A stretch of DNA of 50,550 bases from Actinomadura hibisca NBRC 15177 (GCF_001552635.1 NZ_BCRO01000048.1:1-50550), one strand, 5' to 3'; shown: positions 31,386-40,560, counted from the first letter of the stretch. The notes: a model not told the origin generated them from the sequence alone. Numbers and translations: made by a program.

Positions 31386-32383
31386 CGCAACACCAGAGCT
31401 CCCATCGCGGCGATCACCACGCTGCCGGGCAGCGTGAGCAACCAGGCCATGGCCAGGCGCATCGCCGCTTCCCAGCGCACCCGACCGGCCCCCGACACGA
31501 CCCCCGCGCCGATCAGGCCACCGGCGACGGACTGGGTCATGCTCACCGGTACCCCCAAAAACGAAGAACAGAGCACCGCGCCGGATGCGGACACTTCAGA
31601 AGTCACCGCGTGGACGGGCCTAACCGCCAGCAACTGCCCGCCCAGCGTCCGTCCGGCGCGCGGCAGCCCGTACAGGGCCCCGGCGGCGAACAGCGCTCCG
31701 GCCAGGAACGTCGCCCACAGCGGCAGGTCCCCGGCCGTCGTGCCCAACGCGATCGCCAGCACCGCCAGCATCTTCTGCGCGTCGTTGGCCGCGTACGCCG
31801 CGCACTGCACCGCGAACCCCGCCAGATGCACGCGTGACAGCGGCCCGCCCGGCGGCAGCCGCCGCAGGCCCCGCACCACCCACGCCGCCAGCAGCCCGCC
31901 CGCCAGCGGCGCGGCCATGCCGAGCGCCAGCACCAGCGCGACCCGGCCGCCCGACACCGGCAGGCCCGCGCCGAGCCCGGCTCCGGTGAGGCCGCCGACG
32001 GTGGCGAGGGTGAGGCTGGTGGGACGGCCGGTGTAGGTGAGCGTCAACGTGACGGCGAGCGCGGTCAGCACGCCGATCAGCACCGCGGCCGTGGCGGTGT
32101 CCCCGTCGCCGAACGACACCAGCCCGGCGGCGAAGGTCTCCGCCACCCCGGCTCCGAAGAGCAGCGGGATCGCGACCACGGCGGCGGTCAGCACGCTGAG
32201 TGCCGTCACGACCCGCAGGATCGGCAGCTTGAGGCCGGTGGCGAGCACCGCGCCGCCGTCGTTGGCCCCGGTGACCAGGCAGAACAGCACCGCGGTGGCG
32301 ATGAGCGCGGCGTCCGTGGCGGCCTCCGGAAAGTAACGCGGGGTTAACAATATGAAATGCACTGGTGTCGAGTTAGTTGACAT
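31382..32383 (-). CDS. pit: PiT family inorganic phosphate transporter
   Basis: A 333-residue membrane protein with about ten helices. Both inverted-repeat PiT signatures are seen: LVTGANDGGAVLATGLK near the N-terminus and YAANDAQKMLAVLAIALG near the middle, the second followed later by SVAGGLIGAGVV. The N-terminus is uncertain: ATG 32383 adds about 20 polar residues that relatives lack, and its upstream AGAGG is too close to serve as a ribosome site. It is coupled to the DUF47 gene. The divergent neighbour is a PhnW-like transaminase, raising a possible phosphorus link. Confidence 0.9.
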   Translation of the reverse strand: MSTNSTPVHFILLTPRYFPEAATDAALIATAVLFCLVTGANDGGAVLATGLKLPILRVVTALSVLTAAVVAIPLLFGAGVAETFAAGLVSFGDGDTATAAVLIGVLTALAVTLTLTYTGRPTSLTLATVGGLTGAGLGAGLPVSGGRVALVLALGMAAPLAGGLLAAWVVRGLRRLPPGGPLSRVHLAGFAVQCAAYAANDAQKMLAVLAIALGTTAGDLPLWATFLAGALFAAGALYGLPRAGRTLGGQLLAVRPVHAVTSEVSASGAVLCSSFLGVPVSMTQSVAGGLIGAGVVSGAGRVRWEAAMRLAMAWLLTLPGSVVIAAMGALVLR

Positions 32384-32478
32384 CCTCTATACCAATTAAG
32401 GCAATACTCAAACGGCTATGGGGGGTATGTGAAAAACGCCTCTACCTCAGGCCCGGGGCCCTGGTTAGCGTCCGTGCC

Positions 32479-33591
32479 GTGGACGACGAACTCATCCTCC
32501 TGAACCCCGGCCCCGCCTGTACCTCCCAGCGGGTCAAGGACGCGCTGCTGCGCGGCGACCTGTGCCACCGCGAACCGGAGTTCGGCGACCTGCTCGCCCG
32601 GCTCCGCGCCGACCTGCCCCGCGCCCTCCATCTGCCGGACCACGAAGCGCTGCTGGTGACCGGCTCGGGCACCTCCGCCATGGAGATGGCGGTGATCAGC
32701 TCGGTCCGCGCCGGCCGGGAGATCCTGGTGGTCGACAACGGCGTCTACGGCGACCGGCTGCTGAAGATCGCCCGAGCCAACGGCATCACCGCCCACGTCG
32801 TGCGCCCCGACGGCGACGACCTGACCCGCTGGACCACCCCCGCCGACCCCGAGGCGGTGCGCGCCGCGCTCGCCGAGCACCCGGCCGTGGACGCCGTCGC
32901 GGTCGTGCACCACGAGACCACCACCGGCCTGATCAACCCCATCGCCGCGATCGGGGCCATCGTCGCCGAGACCGACGCCGTGCTGGTGGTGGACGCCATC
33001 AGCGGCACCGGCAACGAGGACCAGGACCTCGGCGAGGTCGGCGCCGACATCGTCTGCGGCACCGCCAACAAGGGGCTGCACGGCCTGCCCGGCATCTCGT
33101 TCATCCTGTGCTCGGCGAAGGGCGTCGAGCGCGTCCAGGACGTCCCGGCCCGCAGCCTCTACCTCAACGCCGCGTCCTACCTGAAGGGCCAGCGCGAGGG
33201 GAACGTCCCCTTCACCCCGGCCGTGCAGGTCTGTTACTCGCTGGACGAGGCGCTCCAGGAGTACTTCGAGGCGGGCGGCTTCGCCGGGCGCACCAAGCTG
33301 TACCGCGAGCGCGCCGAGCTGGTGCGCGCCGGGTTCGAGCGGCTGGGCCTGGACGTCCTCGTGCGGCCTGACCTGCGGTCGAACTCGGTGACGATGCTTC
33401 ACCTGCCGGAAACCGTCACGTACGACCGGCTTCACGACGAGCTCAAGGCCCGCGGATATGTCATATACGCCGGTCAGGGGAGTCTTTCCAGCCGGTTCTT
33501 CCGCATCTGCACGATGGGGGAGATCCCCTGGCACCGGCTGGAAGACCTCGAAGGGGCTTTGAGCCAGTCGATCAAGGCCGCCCGAGGTTAG
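32479..33591 (+). CDS. PLP-dependent transaminase, 2-aminoethylphosphonate transaminase-like
   Basis: A 370-residue class V fold aminotransferase. LLNPGPACTSQRVKDALL and LCHREPEF resemble PhnW and alanine-glyoxylate transaminases; VVDAISG carries the PLP-binding Asp (D172), and the Schiff-base Lys is K198 in TANKGLHGLPG, matching the PhnW pattern. Start is GTG 32479: TAGCGT (32466-32471) lies 7 nt upstream with no ribosome site, so leaderless; frames further upstream are not protein-like. The AT-rich 95-bp gap to pit holds TTGACA at 32377. Neighbouring demethylase and PurU genes suggest it handles the amine left after N-demethylation; glyoxylate or pyruvate may be the acceptor. Confidence 0.85.
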   Translation: MDDELILLNPGPACTSQRVKDALLRGDLCHREPEFGDLLARLRADLPRALHLPDHEALLVTGSGTSAMEMAVISSVRAGREILVVDNGVYGDRLLKIARANGITAHVVRPDGDDLTRWTTPADPEAVRAALAEHPAVDAVAVVHHETTTGLINPIAAIGAIVAETDAVLVVDAISGTGNEDQDLGEVGADIVCGTANKGLHGLPGISFILCSAKGVERVQDVPARSLYLNAASYLKGQREGNVPFTPAVQVCYSLDEALQEYFEAGGFAGRTKLYRERAELVRAGFERLGLDVLVRPDLRSNSVTMLHLPETVTYDRLHDELKARGYVIYAGQGSLSSRFFRICTMGEIPWHRLEDLEGALSQSIKAARG

Positions 33592-33644
33592 CCGAACGCC
33601 GAACCCACCTCCGCGCCCCCGCGCCCGTGCCCTAGGGAGCCCCC

Positions 33645-34574
33645 GTGCAGCTCAACCTCTACCGGTTGTGGATCTTCATGACGGTGATCGAGGAGGGCGG
33701 GTTCTCCGCCGCCGCCGGCAAGCTCTACCTGAGCCAGCCGTCGGTCTCCAACCAGGTCCGGCAGCTGGAGCAGTCGCTGCGCACCACCCTGATCGACCGG
33801 TCGGGGGCGCGCATCCGCCTCACCCCCGAGGGCGAGGTGCTGCTCCAGTACGCCAAGCGCGTGTTCCTGCTGGCCGACGAGGCGGTCACCGCGATCCGCC
33901 AGGTGTCGGGGCTCCAGAGCGGCACGCTGGTCGCGGGCGGCTCCACCACCGTCGGCACCTACCTGCTGCCGCCGCTGCTGGCCGCCTTCCGCGACCGGCA
34001 CCCCGGCATCGACGTGGGGATCTTCGTCGGCAACGCCGAGCAGGTGGAGAAGCGCCTGGTGGACGGCGAGGTCGGCGTCGCGGTGTTCGCGGGGGTGCCC
34101 AAGGCCCCGCAGCTCGACAGCGAACCGATCCTGGAGGACCGGGTCGTGCTCATCACCCCGCCCGACCACCCGCTGGCCGCCGAGCGGGCCGTCGATCCCG
34201 AGCGGCTCGACGGCCAGCGGTTCCTGCTGCGCGAGCCCGGCTCGTCCACGCGGGCCGTGCAGGAGGAGGCGCTGCGCGACTGGGGCCTGGCGGAGGTCGT
34301 GCAGGCCGAGATCTGGGGCCCGGAGACGATCAAGCAGGCGGTCGCGGCGGGGCTCGGCATCTCGCTGGTGTCCGAGCACTGCGTGGAGAACGAGATCGCC
34401 ACCGGGCGGCTCGCGGTCCTGGACGTGACCCCGGCCCCGCAGCCCCGCCCGATCGTGGTCGCGCACCGCCGCGACCGCCTGCTCGGCCCGGCCGAGCAGG
34501 AGTTCATCAAGCTGCTGAAGGCCACGCACGCCTGGCCCGGCTCGCGCCCTCTGCGGGCCGTGGTCGGCCACTGA
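33645..34574 (+). CDS. LysR family transcriptional regulator (CysL/CbbR-like)
   Basis: A 309-residue LysR-type regulator: winged helix at 3-62 (RLWIFMTVIEEGGFSAAAGK, SQPSVSNQVRQLEQSL) and a long effector domain typical of the CbbR/CysL branch (TTVGTYLLPPLLAAFRDRHP). GTG 33645 has AGGGAG 7 nt upstream. It lies between the transaminase and the large flavoprotein on one strand, 53 and 51 bp from each, and is the likely pathway-specific regulator of the cluster. Confidence 0.92.
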   Translation: MQLNLYRLWIFMTVIEEGGFSAAAGKLYLSQPSVSNQVRQLEQSLRTTLIDRSGARIRLTPEGEVLLQYAKRVFLLADEAVTAIRQVSGLQSGTLVAGGSTTVGTYLLPPLLAAFRDRHPGIDVGIFVGNAEQVEKRLVDGEVGVAVFAGVPKAPQLDSEPILEDRVVLITPPDHPLAAERAVDPERLDGQRFLLREPGSSTRAVQEEALRDWGLAEVVQAEIWGPETIKQAVAAGLGISLVSEHCVENEIATGRLAVLDVTPAPQPRPIVVAHRRDRLLGPAEQEFIKLLKATHAWPGSRPLRAVVGH

Positions 34575-34625
34575 GGCCGCGGCCCGACGGCGACGACCAG
34601 CCCTGCTGCTAGTGGAGGAAAGCCC

Positions 34626-37028
34626 ATGGCGCTGCCTGCGCGCGCCCGAATTGTGATCATCGGTGGCGGGATCGTGGGGTGCAGCGTCGCCTACCACCTG
34701 GCCGAACTCGGCGTCACCGACGTGGTGGTGCTGGAGCAGGGCCAACTGTCCTGCGGCACCACCTGGCACGCGGCGGGGCTGGTCGGCCAGCTCCGCAGCA
34801 CCGAGAACATGACCCGGCTGATCCGGTACTCGACCGAGCTGTACAGGCGGCTGGAGGCCGAGACCGGGTTCGGCACCGGCTGGAAGCGCACCGGATCGGT
34901 GAGCGTCGCCCGCACCCCCGAGCGCATGGCGCAGCTGCGCCGCACCGCCGCGTCGGCGCGCTCCTACGGCGTCGAGGCCGAGGTGATCTCCGCGCGGGAG
35001 GCCGCGGACCTGTGGCCGGTGATGCGCACCGACGACCTGGCGGGCGCGGTGTGGTTGCCCGGCGACGGCAAGGCCAACCCTTCCGACCTGACGCAGGCGC
35101 TGGCGCGCGGCGCGTCGCGGAAGGGCGTGCGGGTCGTCGAGCGGGTGAAGGTGACCGGCGTCGAGGTCGTGGACGGCGCGGTGCGGAGCGTCGCCACCGA
35201 CCAGGGCGACATCGAGTGCGAGACCGTCGTCAACTGCGCCGGGCAGTGGGCCCGGAAGATCGGCCGCATGGCCGGGGTGACGGTGCCGCTGCACTCGGCC
35301 GAGCACTACTACATCGTCACCGAGCGGATCGAGGGCGTGCACCCCGACCTGCCGGTGCTGCGCGACCCCGACGGCTACGTCTACCTCAAGGAGGAGGTCG
35401 GCGGCCTGGTCGTGGGCGGGTTCGAGCCCGACGCCAAGCCGTGGGGGATGGACGGCATCCCCGAGCCGTTCGAGTTCCAGCTCCTGGAGGAGGACTGGGA
35501 CCAGTTCGCGATCCTCATGGAGAACGCGATCATCCGCGTCCCGGCGCTCGACCGCACCGGCGTCAAGAAGTTCTACAACGGCCCCGAGAGCTTCACCCCG
35601 GACAACAACTTCCTGCTCGGCGAGGCCCCCGAGGTGCGCGGCTTCTACGTCGGCGCGGGCTTCAACTCCGCCGGGATCGCCTCGGCGGGCGGCGCGGGCC
35701 GGGCGCTGGCCGAGTGGATCGTGGGCGGCGAGCCGTCGATGGACCTGTGGCCGGTGGACGTGCGGCGCTTCGCCCGCTGGGCCGACAACGACGCCTGGCT
35801 GCACGACCGCGTCAAGGAGACCCTGGGCCTGCACTACGCGATGGCCTGGCCCAACCGGGAACTGGACACCGCCCGGCCGCTGCGCCGCTCGCCCGTCCAC
35901 CACCTGCTGGAACGCTCGGGGGCGTGGTTCGGGTCGAAGATGGGCTGGGAGCGCGTCAACTACTTCGGGGCCGCGCCCGAGTACTCCTTCGACCGGCAGA
36001 ACTGGCACGGCGCGGTCGGCGCGGAGGTCCGCGCCACCCGCGAGGACGTCGCGCTGTTCGACCAGACCTCCTTCTCCAAGTTCACCGTCAAGGGCAAGGG
36101 CGCCGAGGCCGCGCTCCAGTGGTTGTGCACCAACGACGTGGCGGTGGAGCCCGGCCGGGTCGTCTACACCGGGCTGCTCAACGACCGGGGCGGCTACGAG
36201 TCCGACCTGACCGTCACGCGCGTCGCGGGCGACGAGTACCTCGTGGTGACGGGCTCGGCGCAGACCACCCGCGACTTCGACTACCTGAGCCGCAACCTCG
36301 GCGACGGCTGCGCGCTGGTGGACGTGACCAGCGCTTACGCGGTGTTCGGGCTGATGGGGCCGCGCGCCCGCGAGGTGCTGTCGGCGGTCTCCACCGCAGA
36401 CCTGTCCAACGAGGCGTTCCCGTTCGGCACCAGCCGCCTGATCGACCTCGGGTACGCGACCGTCCGCGCCACGCGCGTCACCTACGTGGGCGAACTGGGC
36501 TGGGAGCTGTACGTCCCGGCCGAGTTCGCCGTCACCGTCTACGAGACGCTGCTCGCCCAGGGCCCGGCGCAGGCCGGTTACTACGCCATCGAGGCCATGC
36601 GGATCGAGAAGGCGTACCGCGCGTGGGGCCGCGAGCTGACGCCCGACCGCACGCCGATCGAGGCCGGGCTCGGCTTCGCCTGCAAGCGGAACGCGCCCTA
36701 CCGGGGGCAGGAGGTGGTGGAGCTTCAGCGGGAACAGGGCGTGCGGCGTAAGCTCGTGTCCCTCACCCTGAACGACCCGGGCGCGCAGTTGTGGGGCGGT
36801 GAGCTGCTGCTCCGCGACGGCGAGCCCGCCGGATCGGTCGGCTCGGCCGCCTACGGGCACACGCTCGGCGCGGCCGTGGCGCTGGCGTACGTTCAGGGCG
36901 AGGACATCGTCGACAGGGCCTACCTCGCCGACGCCAAATACGAGGTCGAGGCGGCCGGGGAGCGCTACGACGCGACCCTGCACCTCACGGCGCCCTACGA
37001 TCCCACCGCTGCGAAAGTGAAATCGTGA
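34626..37028 (+). CDS. Dimethylglycine/sarcosine dehydrogenase-like flavoprotein with GcvT domain
   Basis: An 800-residue two-module enzyme. Residues 5-370 are a DAO-type FAD domain with GGGIVG (13-18) and the TWHAAG motif whose His (H48) is the usual covalent FAD site in dimethylglycine dehydrogenase. A central FAO_M-like linker (WADNDAWLHDRVKETLGLHY, 20) leads to a GcvT-type aminomethyltransferase domain (about 440-790: FDQTSFSKFTVKGKGAEAAL; YVGELGWELYVP; GLGFACK). The enzyme should oxidise an N-methyl group and trap formaldehyde as 5,10-methylene-THF. AGGAAA precedes ATG 34626. PurU is coupled by GTGA. The exact substrate, an N-methylated amino acid or aminophosphonate, is not determined. 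Confidence 0.92.
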   Translation: MALPARARIVIIGGGIVGCSVAYHLAELGVTDVVVLEQGQLSCGTTWHAAGLVGQLRSTENMTRLIRYSTELYRRLEAETGFGTGWKRTGSVSVARTPERMAQLRRTAASARSYGVEAEVISAREAADLWPVMRTDDLAGAVWLPGDGKANPSDLTQALARGASRKGVRVVERVKVTGVEVVDGAVRSVATDQGDIECETVVNCAGQWARKIGRMAGVTVPLHSAEHYYIVTERIEGVHPDLPVLRDPDGYVYLKEEVGGLVVGGFEPDAKPWGMDGIPEPFEFQLLEEDWDQFAILMENAIIRVPALDRTGVKKFYNGPESFTPDNNFLLGEAPEVRGFYVGAGFNSAGIASAGGAGRALAEWIVGGEPSMDLWPVDVRRFARWADNDAWLHDRVKETLGLHYAMAWPNRELDTARPLRRSPVHHLLERSGAWFGSKMGWERVNYFGAAPEYSFDRQNWHGAVGAEVRATREDVALFDQTSFSKFTVKGKGAEAALQWLCTNDVAVEPGRVVYTGLLNDRGGYESDLTVTRVAGDEYLVVTGSAQTTRDFDYLSRNLGDGCALVDVTSAYAVFGLMGPRAREVLSAVSTADLSNEAFPFGTSRLIDLGYATVRATRVTYVGELGWELYVPAEFAVTVYETLLAQGPAQAGYYAIEAMRIEKAYRAWGRELTPDRTPIEAGLGFACKRNAPYRGQEVVELQREQGVRRKLVSLTLNDPGAQLWGGELLLRDGEPAGSVGSAAYGHTLGAAVALAYVQGEDIVDRAYLADAKYEVEAAGERYDATLHLTAPYDPTAAKVKS

Positions 37029-37873
37029 CCGAGTACGTTCTGACGCTCTCCTGTCCCGACCGCCCCGGCATCGTGGCGGCCGTCTCCGGGCTGCTGGCCG
37101 AGCGGGGCTGCAACATCCTGGAGAGCCAGCAGTTCAGCGACCGCGACTCCGGGACGTTCTTCATGCGCGTCCAGTTCGCGGGCCTGCCCGACACCGACCC
37201 CGACGAACTCCGGGGCTCGTTCGCGGCGCTCGGCTCGGAACTGGGCCTGGACTGGCGGCTGCACGACACCGCGGTGAAGCCCCGCGTGCTGATCATGGTG
37301 TCGAAGTTCGGGCACTGCCTGAACGACCTGCTGTACCGGGTGCGTTCGGGCCAGCTCGACATCGAGGTGGTCGCCGTGGTGTCCAACCACCCCGACATGC
37401 GCCCGCTCACCCAGTCCTACGGCATCGACTACCACCACCTGCCGGTCGCCAAGGGCGGCAAGGCCGCGCAGGAGGCCGAGGTGCTGACGCTGGTCGAGCA
37501 CTACAACGCCGACCTGGTGGTCCTCGCCCGCTACATGCAGATCCTGTCGGACGACTTCTGCGCCAAGCTGCCCGGCCAGGTGATCAACATCCACCACTCG
37601 TTCCTGCCGAGCTTCAAGGGAGCCAAGCCCTACCACCAGGCGCACGCCCGGGGCGTGAAGCTGATCGGGGCCACCGCCCACTACGTCACCGCCGACCTGG
37701 ACGAGGGCCCGATCATCGAGCAGGAGGTGGCCCGGGTGGACCACTCGCACAGCCCCGAGGACCTGATGGCGGTCGGCCGCGACATGGAGTGCCTGGCGCT
37801 GGCGCGCGCGGTGCGCTGGCAGGCCGAGCACCGGGTGGTGCTGAACACCGACCGCACGGTGGTGTTCCGCTAG
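37025..37873 (+). CDS. purU: Formyltetrahydrofolate deformylase
   Basis: A 282-residue hydrolase that splits 10-formyl-THF into formate and THF. It has an N-terminal ACT domain (YVLTLSCPDRPGIVAAVSGL, 20) and a formyltransferase domain with the catalytic Asn/His in QVINIHHSFLPSFKG and Asp in YVTADLDEGPII. GTG 37025 overlaps the flavoprotein stop (GTGA), so the two are made together. In this operon it would regenerate THF loaded by the demethylase, as in glycine-betaine and sarcosine catabolic clusters. Confidence 0.96.
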   Translation: MTEYVLTLSCPDRPGIVAAVSGLLAERGCNILESQQFSDRDSGTFFMRVQFAGLPDTDPDELRGSFAALGSELGLDWRLHDTAVKPRVLIMVSKFGHCLNDLLYRVRSGQLDIEVVAVVSNHPDMRPLTQSYGIDYHHLPVAKGGKAAQEAEVLTLVEHYNADLVVLARYMQILSDDFCAKLPGQVINIHHSFLPSFKGAKPYHQAHARGVKLIGATAHYVTADLDEGPIIEQEVARVDHSHSPEDLMAVGRDMECLALARAVRWQAEHRVVLNTDRTVVFR

Positions 37874-37882
37874 ACGGCGCGG

Positions 37883-39271
37883 CTAGACGGGTGCCCGCTG
37901 CTCGGCCGGGCCGGGCGAAGGACCGCTGTCGGGACGGTCGCCGTCGTGCTCGTCCAGCAGCGTGGCCTCGTTGAACGGCTCGTCGCCCGCCAGCACCCGC
38001 CCGGCCCGCGCCCGGTCGAACTGCCCGGTCCACGACCCGACCAGGACGGTGGCGACGGCGTTGCCCGCGAAGTTGGTCAGCGCGCGGGCCTCGGACATGA
38101 ACCGGTCGATGCCGACGATGAAGCCGACCCCGTCCACCAGCTCGGGCCGGTGCGACTGGAGCCCGCCCGCGAGCGTGGCGAGGCCCGCGCCGCTGACCCC
38201 GGCCGCGCCCTTCGACGCGATGATCATGAACAGCAGCAGGCCGAGCTGCGAGCCGAACGGCAGCGGCTCGTCCTGCGCGGCGGCGATGAACAGCGTGGCC
38301 ATCGTCAGGTAGATCGCGGTGCCGTCCAGGTTGAAGGAGTAGCCGGTCGGCACCGTGATGCCGACGACCGGCCGCGCCACCCCGAGGTGCTCCATCTTGG
38401 CGATCAGCCGGGGCAGCGCCGACTCCGACGACGAGGTGGACAGGATCAGCAGGAACTCGCGCGCCAGGTAGCGCAGCAACGACCACACGCCGATCCGCGC
38501 GCCGAGCCAGAGCACCGTGCCCAGCACGACGAACACGAAGATGGCGCAGGTCAGGTAGAAGCCCAGCATGATCACCGCCAGGCTGCGCAGCGCCGTCCAG
38601 CCGGTCGCGCCGACCACCGCCGCGATCGCGCCGAACGCCCCGACCGGCGCGGCCCACATGATCATCGCCAGGATGCGGAACACCCACCGCTGCGCGGCCT
38701 CCACCCCGCGCCGCACCGGTTCCCCGGCGGGCCCGAGCTGCTGGAGCGCGAACCCGGCCAGCAGCGCCACCAGCAACGTCTGGAGCACCTGCCCGGAGGT
38801 CAGCGCCGACACCAGCGTCGTGGGGATGATGCCGAGCAGGAAGTCGGTGGCTCCTTCGCCGCCCTTGGCGGCCTCCTGCGCCTTGGCCGCCGAGCCGGGG
38901 TCCAGGTGCAGGCCCTCGCCGGGGTGCAGCAGGTTGCCGACCGCGAGCCCGATGAACAGCGCGAAGGTGGACATCGTCAGGAAGTACACCAGCGCGATCA
39001 GCCCGACCCGGCCGACCTGCGCGGCCCGCGCCACCGAGCCGATGCCGAGCACGATGGTGCAGAAGATGATCGGCGAGATCATCATCTTGATCAGCGCGAC
39101 GAAGCCGGTGCCCAGCGGCTCCAGCCGCTCGGCGAAGCCGGGCGCGAGCAGGCCGACGGCGATGCCGAGCGCCACCGCGGCCAGCACCGCGATGTAGAGG
39201 TAGTGGACGCGGTCCTTGCGGGGCCGCCGGGCCGGGGGAGCGCCGCCGGAGGGCGGGGGGACGGGCGCCAC
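37883..39271 (-). CDS. Dicarboxylate/amino acid:cation symporter (DAACS, DctA-like)
   Basis: A 462-residue secondary transporter of the DAACS family. The Ser-rich re-entrant loop STSSSESALPRLIAKMEHLG (20), the PTGYSFNLDGTAIYLTMATL (20) motif in helix 7, and the NAVATVLVGSW segment place it with C4-dicarboxylate carriers rather than glutamate carriers. Start is GTG 39271, fixed by GAAAGGAG 7 nt upstream; the ATG at 39298 lacks one. It converges on purU and could import a substrate or export a product of that cluster, though this is not certain. The C-terminal 45 residues are acidic and disordered. Confidence 0.93.
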   Translation of the reverse strand: MAPVPPPSGGAPPARRPRKDRVHYLYIAVLAAVALGIAVGLLAPGFAERLEPLGTGFVALIKMMISPIIFCTIVLGIGSVARAAQVGRVGLIALVYFLTMSTFALFIGLAVGNLLHPGEGLHLDPGSAAKAQEAAKGGEGATDFLLGIIPTTLVSALTSGQVLQTLLVALLAGFALQQLGPAGEPVRRGVEAAQRWVFRILAMIMWAAPVGAFGAIAAVVGATGWTALRSLAVIMLGFYLTCAIFVFVVLGTVLWLGARIGVWSLLRYLAREFLLILSTSSSESALPRLIAKMEHLGVARPVVGITVPTGYSFNLDGTAIYLTMATLFIAAAQDEPLPFGSQLGLLLFMIIASKGAAGVSGAGLATLAGGLQSHRPELVDGVGFIVGIDRFMSEARALTNFAGNAVATVLVGSWTGQFDRARAGRVLAGDEPFNEATLLDEHDGDRPDSGPSPGPAEQRAPV

Positions 39272-39390
39272 GATCGGCTCCTTTCGGTCTCCGGTCATTG
39301 CTTGTGACCTGGGCCACTTTTATTGACATTTTTCGCACGCGCCATGCGGAAAGGCGTGATCCGCCCCGAAGTGTGCGACCTGAATCACCG

Positions 39391-39414
39391 GTTTTATTGC
39401 GACCGAAAGGGTAG
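39391..39414 (+). promoter_or_regulatory. SigB-type general stress promoter
   Basis: GTTTTA (39391-39396), a 12-nt spacer and GGGTAG (39409-39414) match the SigB-type consensus (GTTTAA, then GGGTAT). It lies 47 bp before the CsbD gene, a classical SigB target in Gram-positive bacteria, which supports the call. Confidence 0.65.
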
Positions 39415-39461
39415 GTACAACACTGCCAGAACCGATCGCGAGAACATCCGGGGGGATCGCC

Positions 39462-39692
39462 ATGGGCAACGCTCAGGACAGGGCGCAGAACAAGTTCGAC
39501 GAGACGGGCGGCAAGGTCAAGGAGACCGCCGGCAAGGTCACCGGGAACTCCGAGATGGAGGGCGAGGGCAAGGGCGACCAGCTCAAGGCCCAGGCCAAGG
39601 ACGCCATGGAGAACACCAAGGAGAAGGCCGGCGACGCCGTCGACAAGGTCAAGGGCATGTTCAAGAGCGGCAAGAACGACGCCGACCGGTAG
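39462..39692 (+). CDS. CsbD family stress protein
   Basis: A 76-residue, highly charged, Gly/Lys/Asp-rich protein with the CsbD pattern (NKFDETGGKVKETAGKVTG, then KAQAKDAMENTKEKAGDAVD, 20). No membrane segment; likely a small helical or disordered stress protein. Good upstream G-rich ribosome site before ATG 39462. It has its own SigB-type promoter and a strong terminator 90 nt after the stop, so it is monocistronic. Confidence 0.93.
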   Translation: MGNAQDRAQNKFDETGGKVKETAGKVTGNSEMEGEGKGDQLKAQAKDAMENTKEKAGDAVDKVKGMFKSGKNDADR

Positions 39693-39782
39693 TTCCGGCC
39701 GACCAGGCGGGCCGACGGGCGGGCGGAGCAGACGGCCCGTCCGGGCACGGCCGGCCAGCCCGCGAGTCCGATCCCGTGAAGT

Positions 39783-39816
39783 CCGGCGATGCGCTGACGC
39801 ATCGCCGGTCTTTTTT
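39783..39816 (+). terminator. Rho-independent terminator after csbD
   Basis: Perfect 11-bp stem CCGGCGATGCG (39783-39793) with CGCATCGCCGG (39798-39808), a CTGA loop, and TCTTTTTT following to 39816. The only textbook intrinsic terminator in the window; it isolates csbD from the Asp23 operon. Confidence 0.9.
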
Positions 39817-39921
39817 GTCCGCGTAAAGCAAAATTGACCGGCTTCTTAAACGGGCGGGCGGTTCCGGCGCGGCCTGCCGAGCATCAATTGATCACCTAAA
39901 CGACTCATCAGGGGGGACGTC

Positions 39922-40560
39922 GTGAGCCAGGAGAACGGACAGGCGACCAGGGAGGCGGGCGTCGGCACCCTGCCCAACCAGGGCCCGCGCTCGGGCGCGG
40001 ACAAGGGCGTGCAGCACCAGGACGGCCGGTCCTCCGGGACGGGCCGGTCCGGCGACGGCACGAGCACCGCCCTGGAGAAGAAGGACACGCCCGACAGCGT
40101 GCTGGTGACCGACCACGGCAAGACGAAGATCTCCGACGATGTGGTCGCCAAGGTCGCCGGCATGGCGGCCCGGGAGATCGGCGGCGTGCACGCCATGGGC
40201 TCGGGCATGGCCCGCACGATGGGCTCGATGCGCGAGCGGCTGCCCGGAGGCGGCGGCCGCAACGTGGCCCAGGGCGTGTCGGTGCAGGTCGGCGAGCGCC
40301 AGACCGCGGTGGACGTGGACCTGGTCGTGGACTACGGGGTGTCCATCCCCGACCTCGCGGGCGCCGTCCGCGAGAACATCATCAACCAGGTCGAGCACAT
40401 GACGGGCCTGGAGGTCGTCGAGGTGAACATCTCCGTGGACGACATCCACCTGCCCGGCGACGACAACAACAACGACGACAACGACTCCGGCAACGGTAAG
40501 AACGGCAAGAACACCGACGCCAAGCAGCAGGCCGAGTCGGAGAAGCCGCGGGTGCAGTAA
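39922..40560 (+). CDS. Asp23/Gls24 family envelope stress protein
   Basis: A 212-residue Asp23-family protein. Residues 1-58 are a Gly/Ser-rich disordered leader; the Asp23 domain follows (KTKISDDVVAKVAGMAAREI, 20; VDVDLVVDYGVSIPDLAGAV, 20; VEHMTGLEVVEVNISVDDIH, 20), and an Asn/Asp/Lys tail ends it. GTG 39922 has GGGGGGA 6 nt upstream. First gene of a seven-gene run of overlapping or closely spaced genes. In firmicutes Asp23 is membrane-tethered by AmaP, and an AmaP gene closes this operon. Confidence 0.9.
   Translation: MSQENGQATREAGVGTLPNQGPRSGADKGVQHQDGRSSGTGRSGDGTSTALEKKDTPDSVLVTDHGKTKISDDVVAKVAGMAAREIGGVHAMGSGMARTMGSMRERLPGGGGRNVAQGVSVQVGERQTAVDVDLVVDYGVSIPDLAGAVRENIINQVEHMTGLEVVEVNISVDDIHLPGDDNNNDDNDSGNGKNGKNTDAKQQAESEKPRVQ

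Noticed and set aside
32377..32478. An upstream extension of the transaminase from TTG 32377
   Set aside because: The added residues are unlike the family, no ribosome site precedes it, and TAGCGT lies just before GTG 32479.
33588..36983. An 1131-residue minus-strand frame opposite LysR and the flavoprotein
   Set aside because: It is the antisense shadow of two clearly real genes, with Val/Arg/Gly/Leu composition and no domain.
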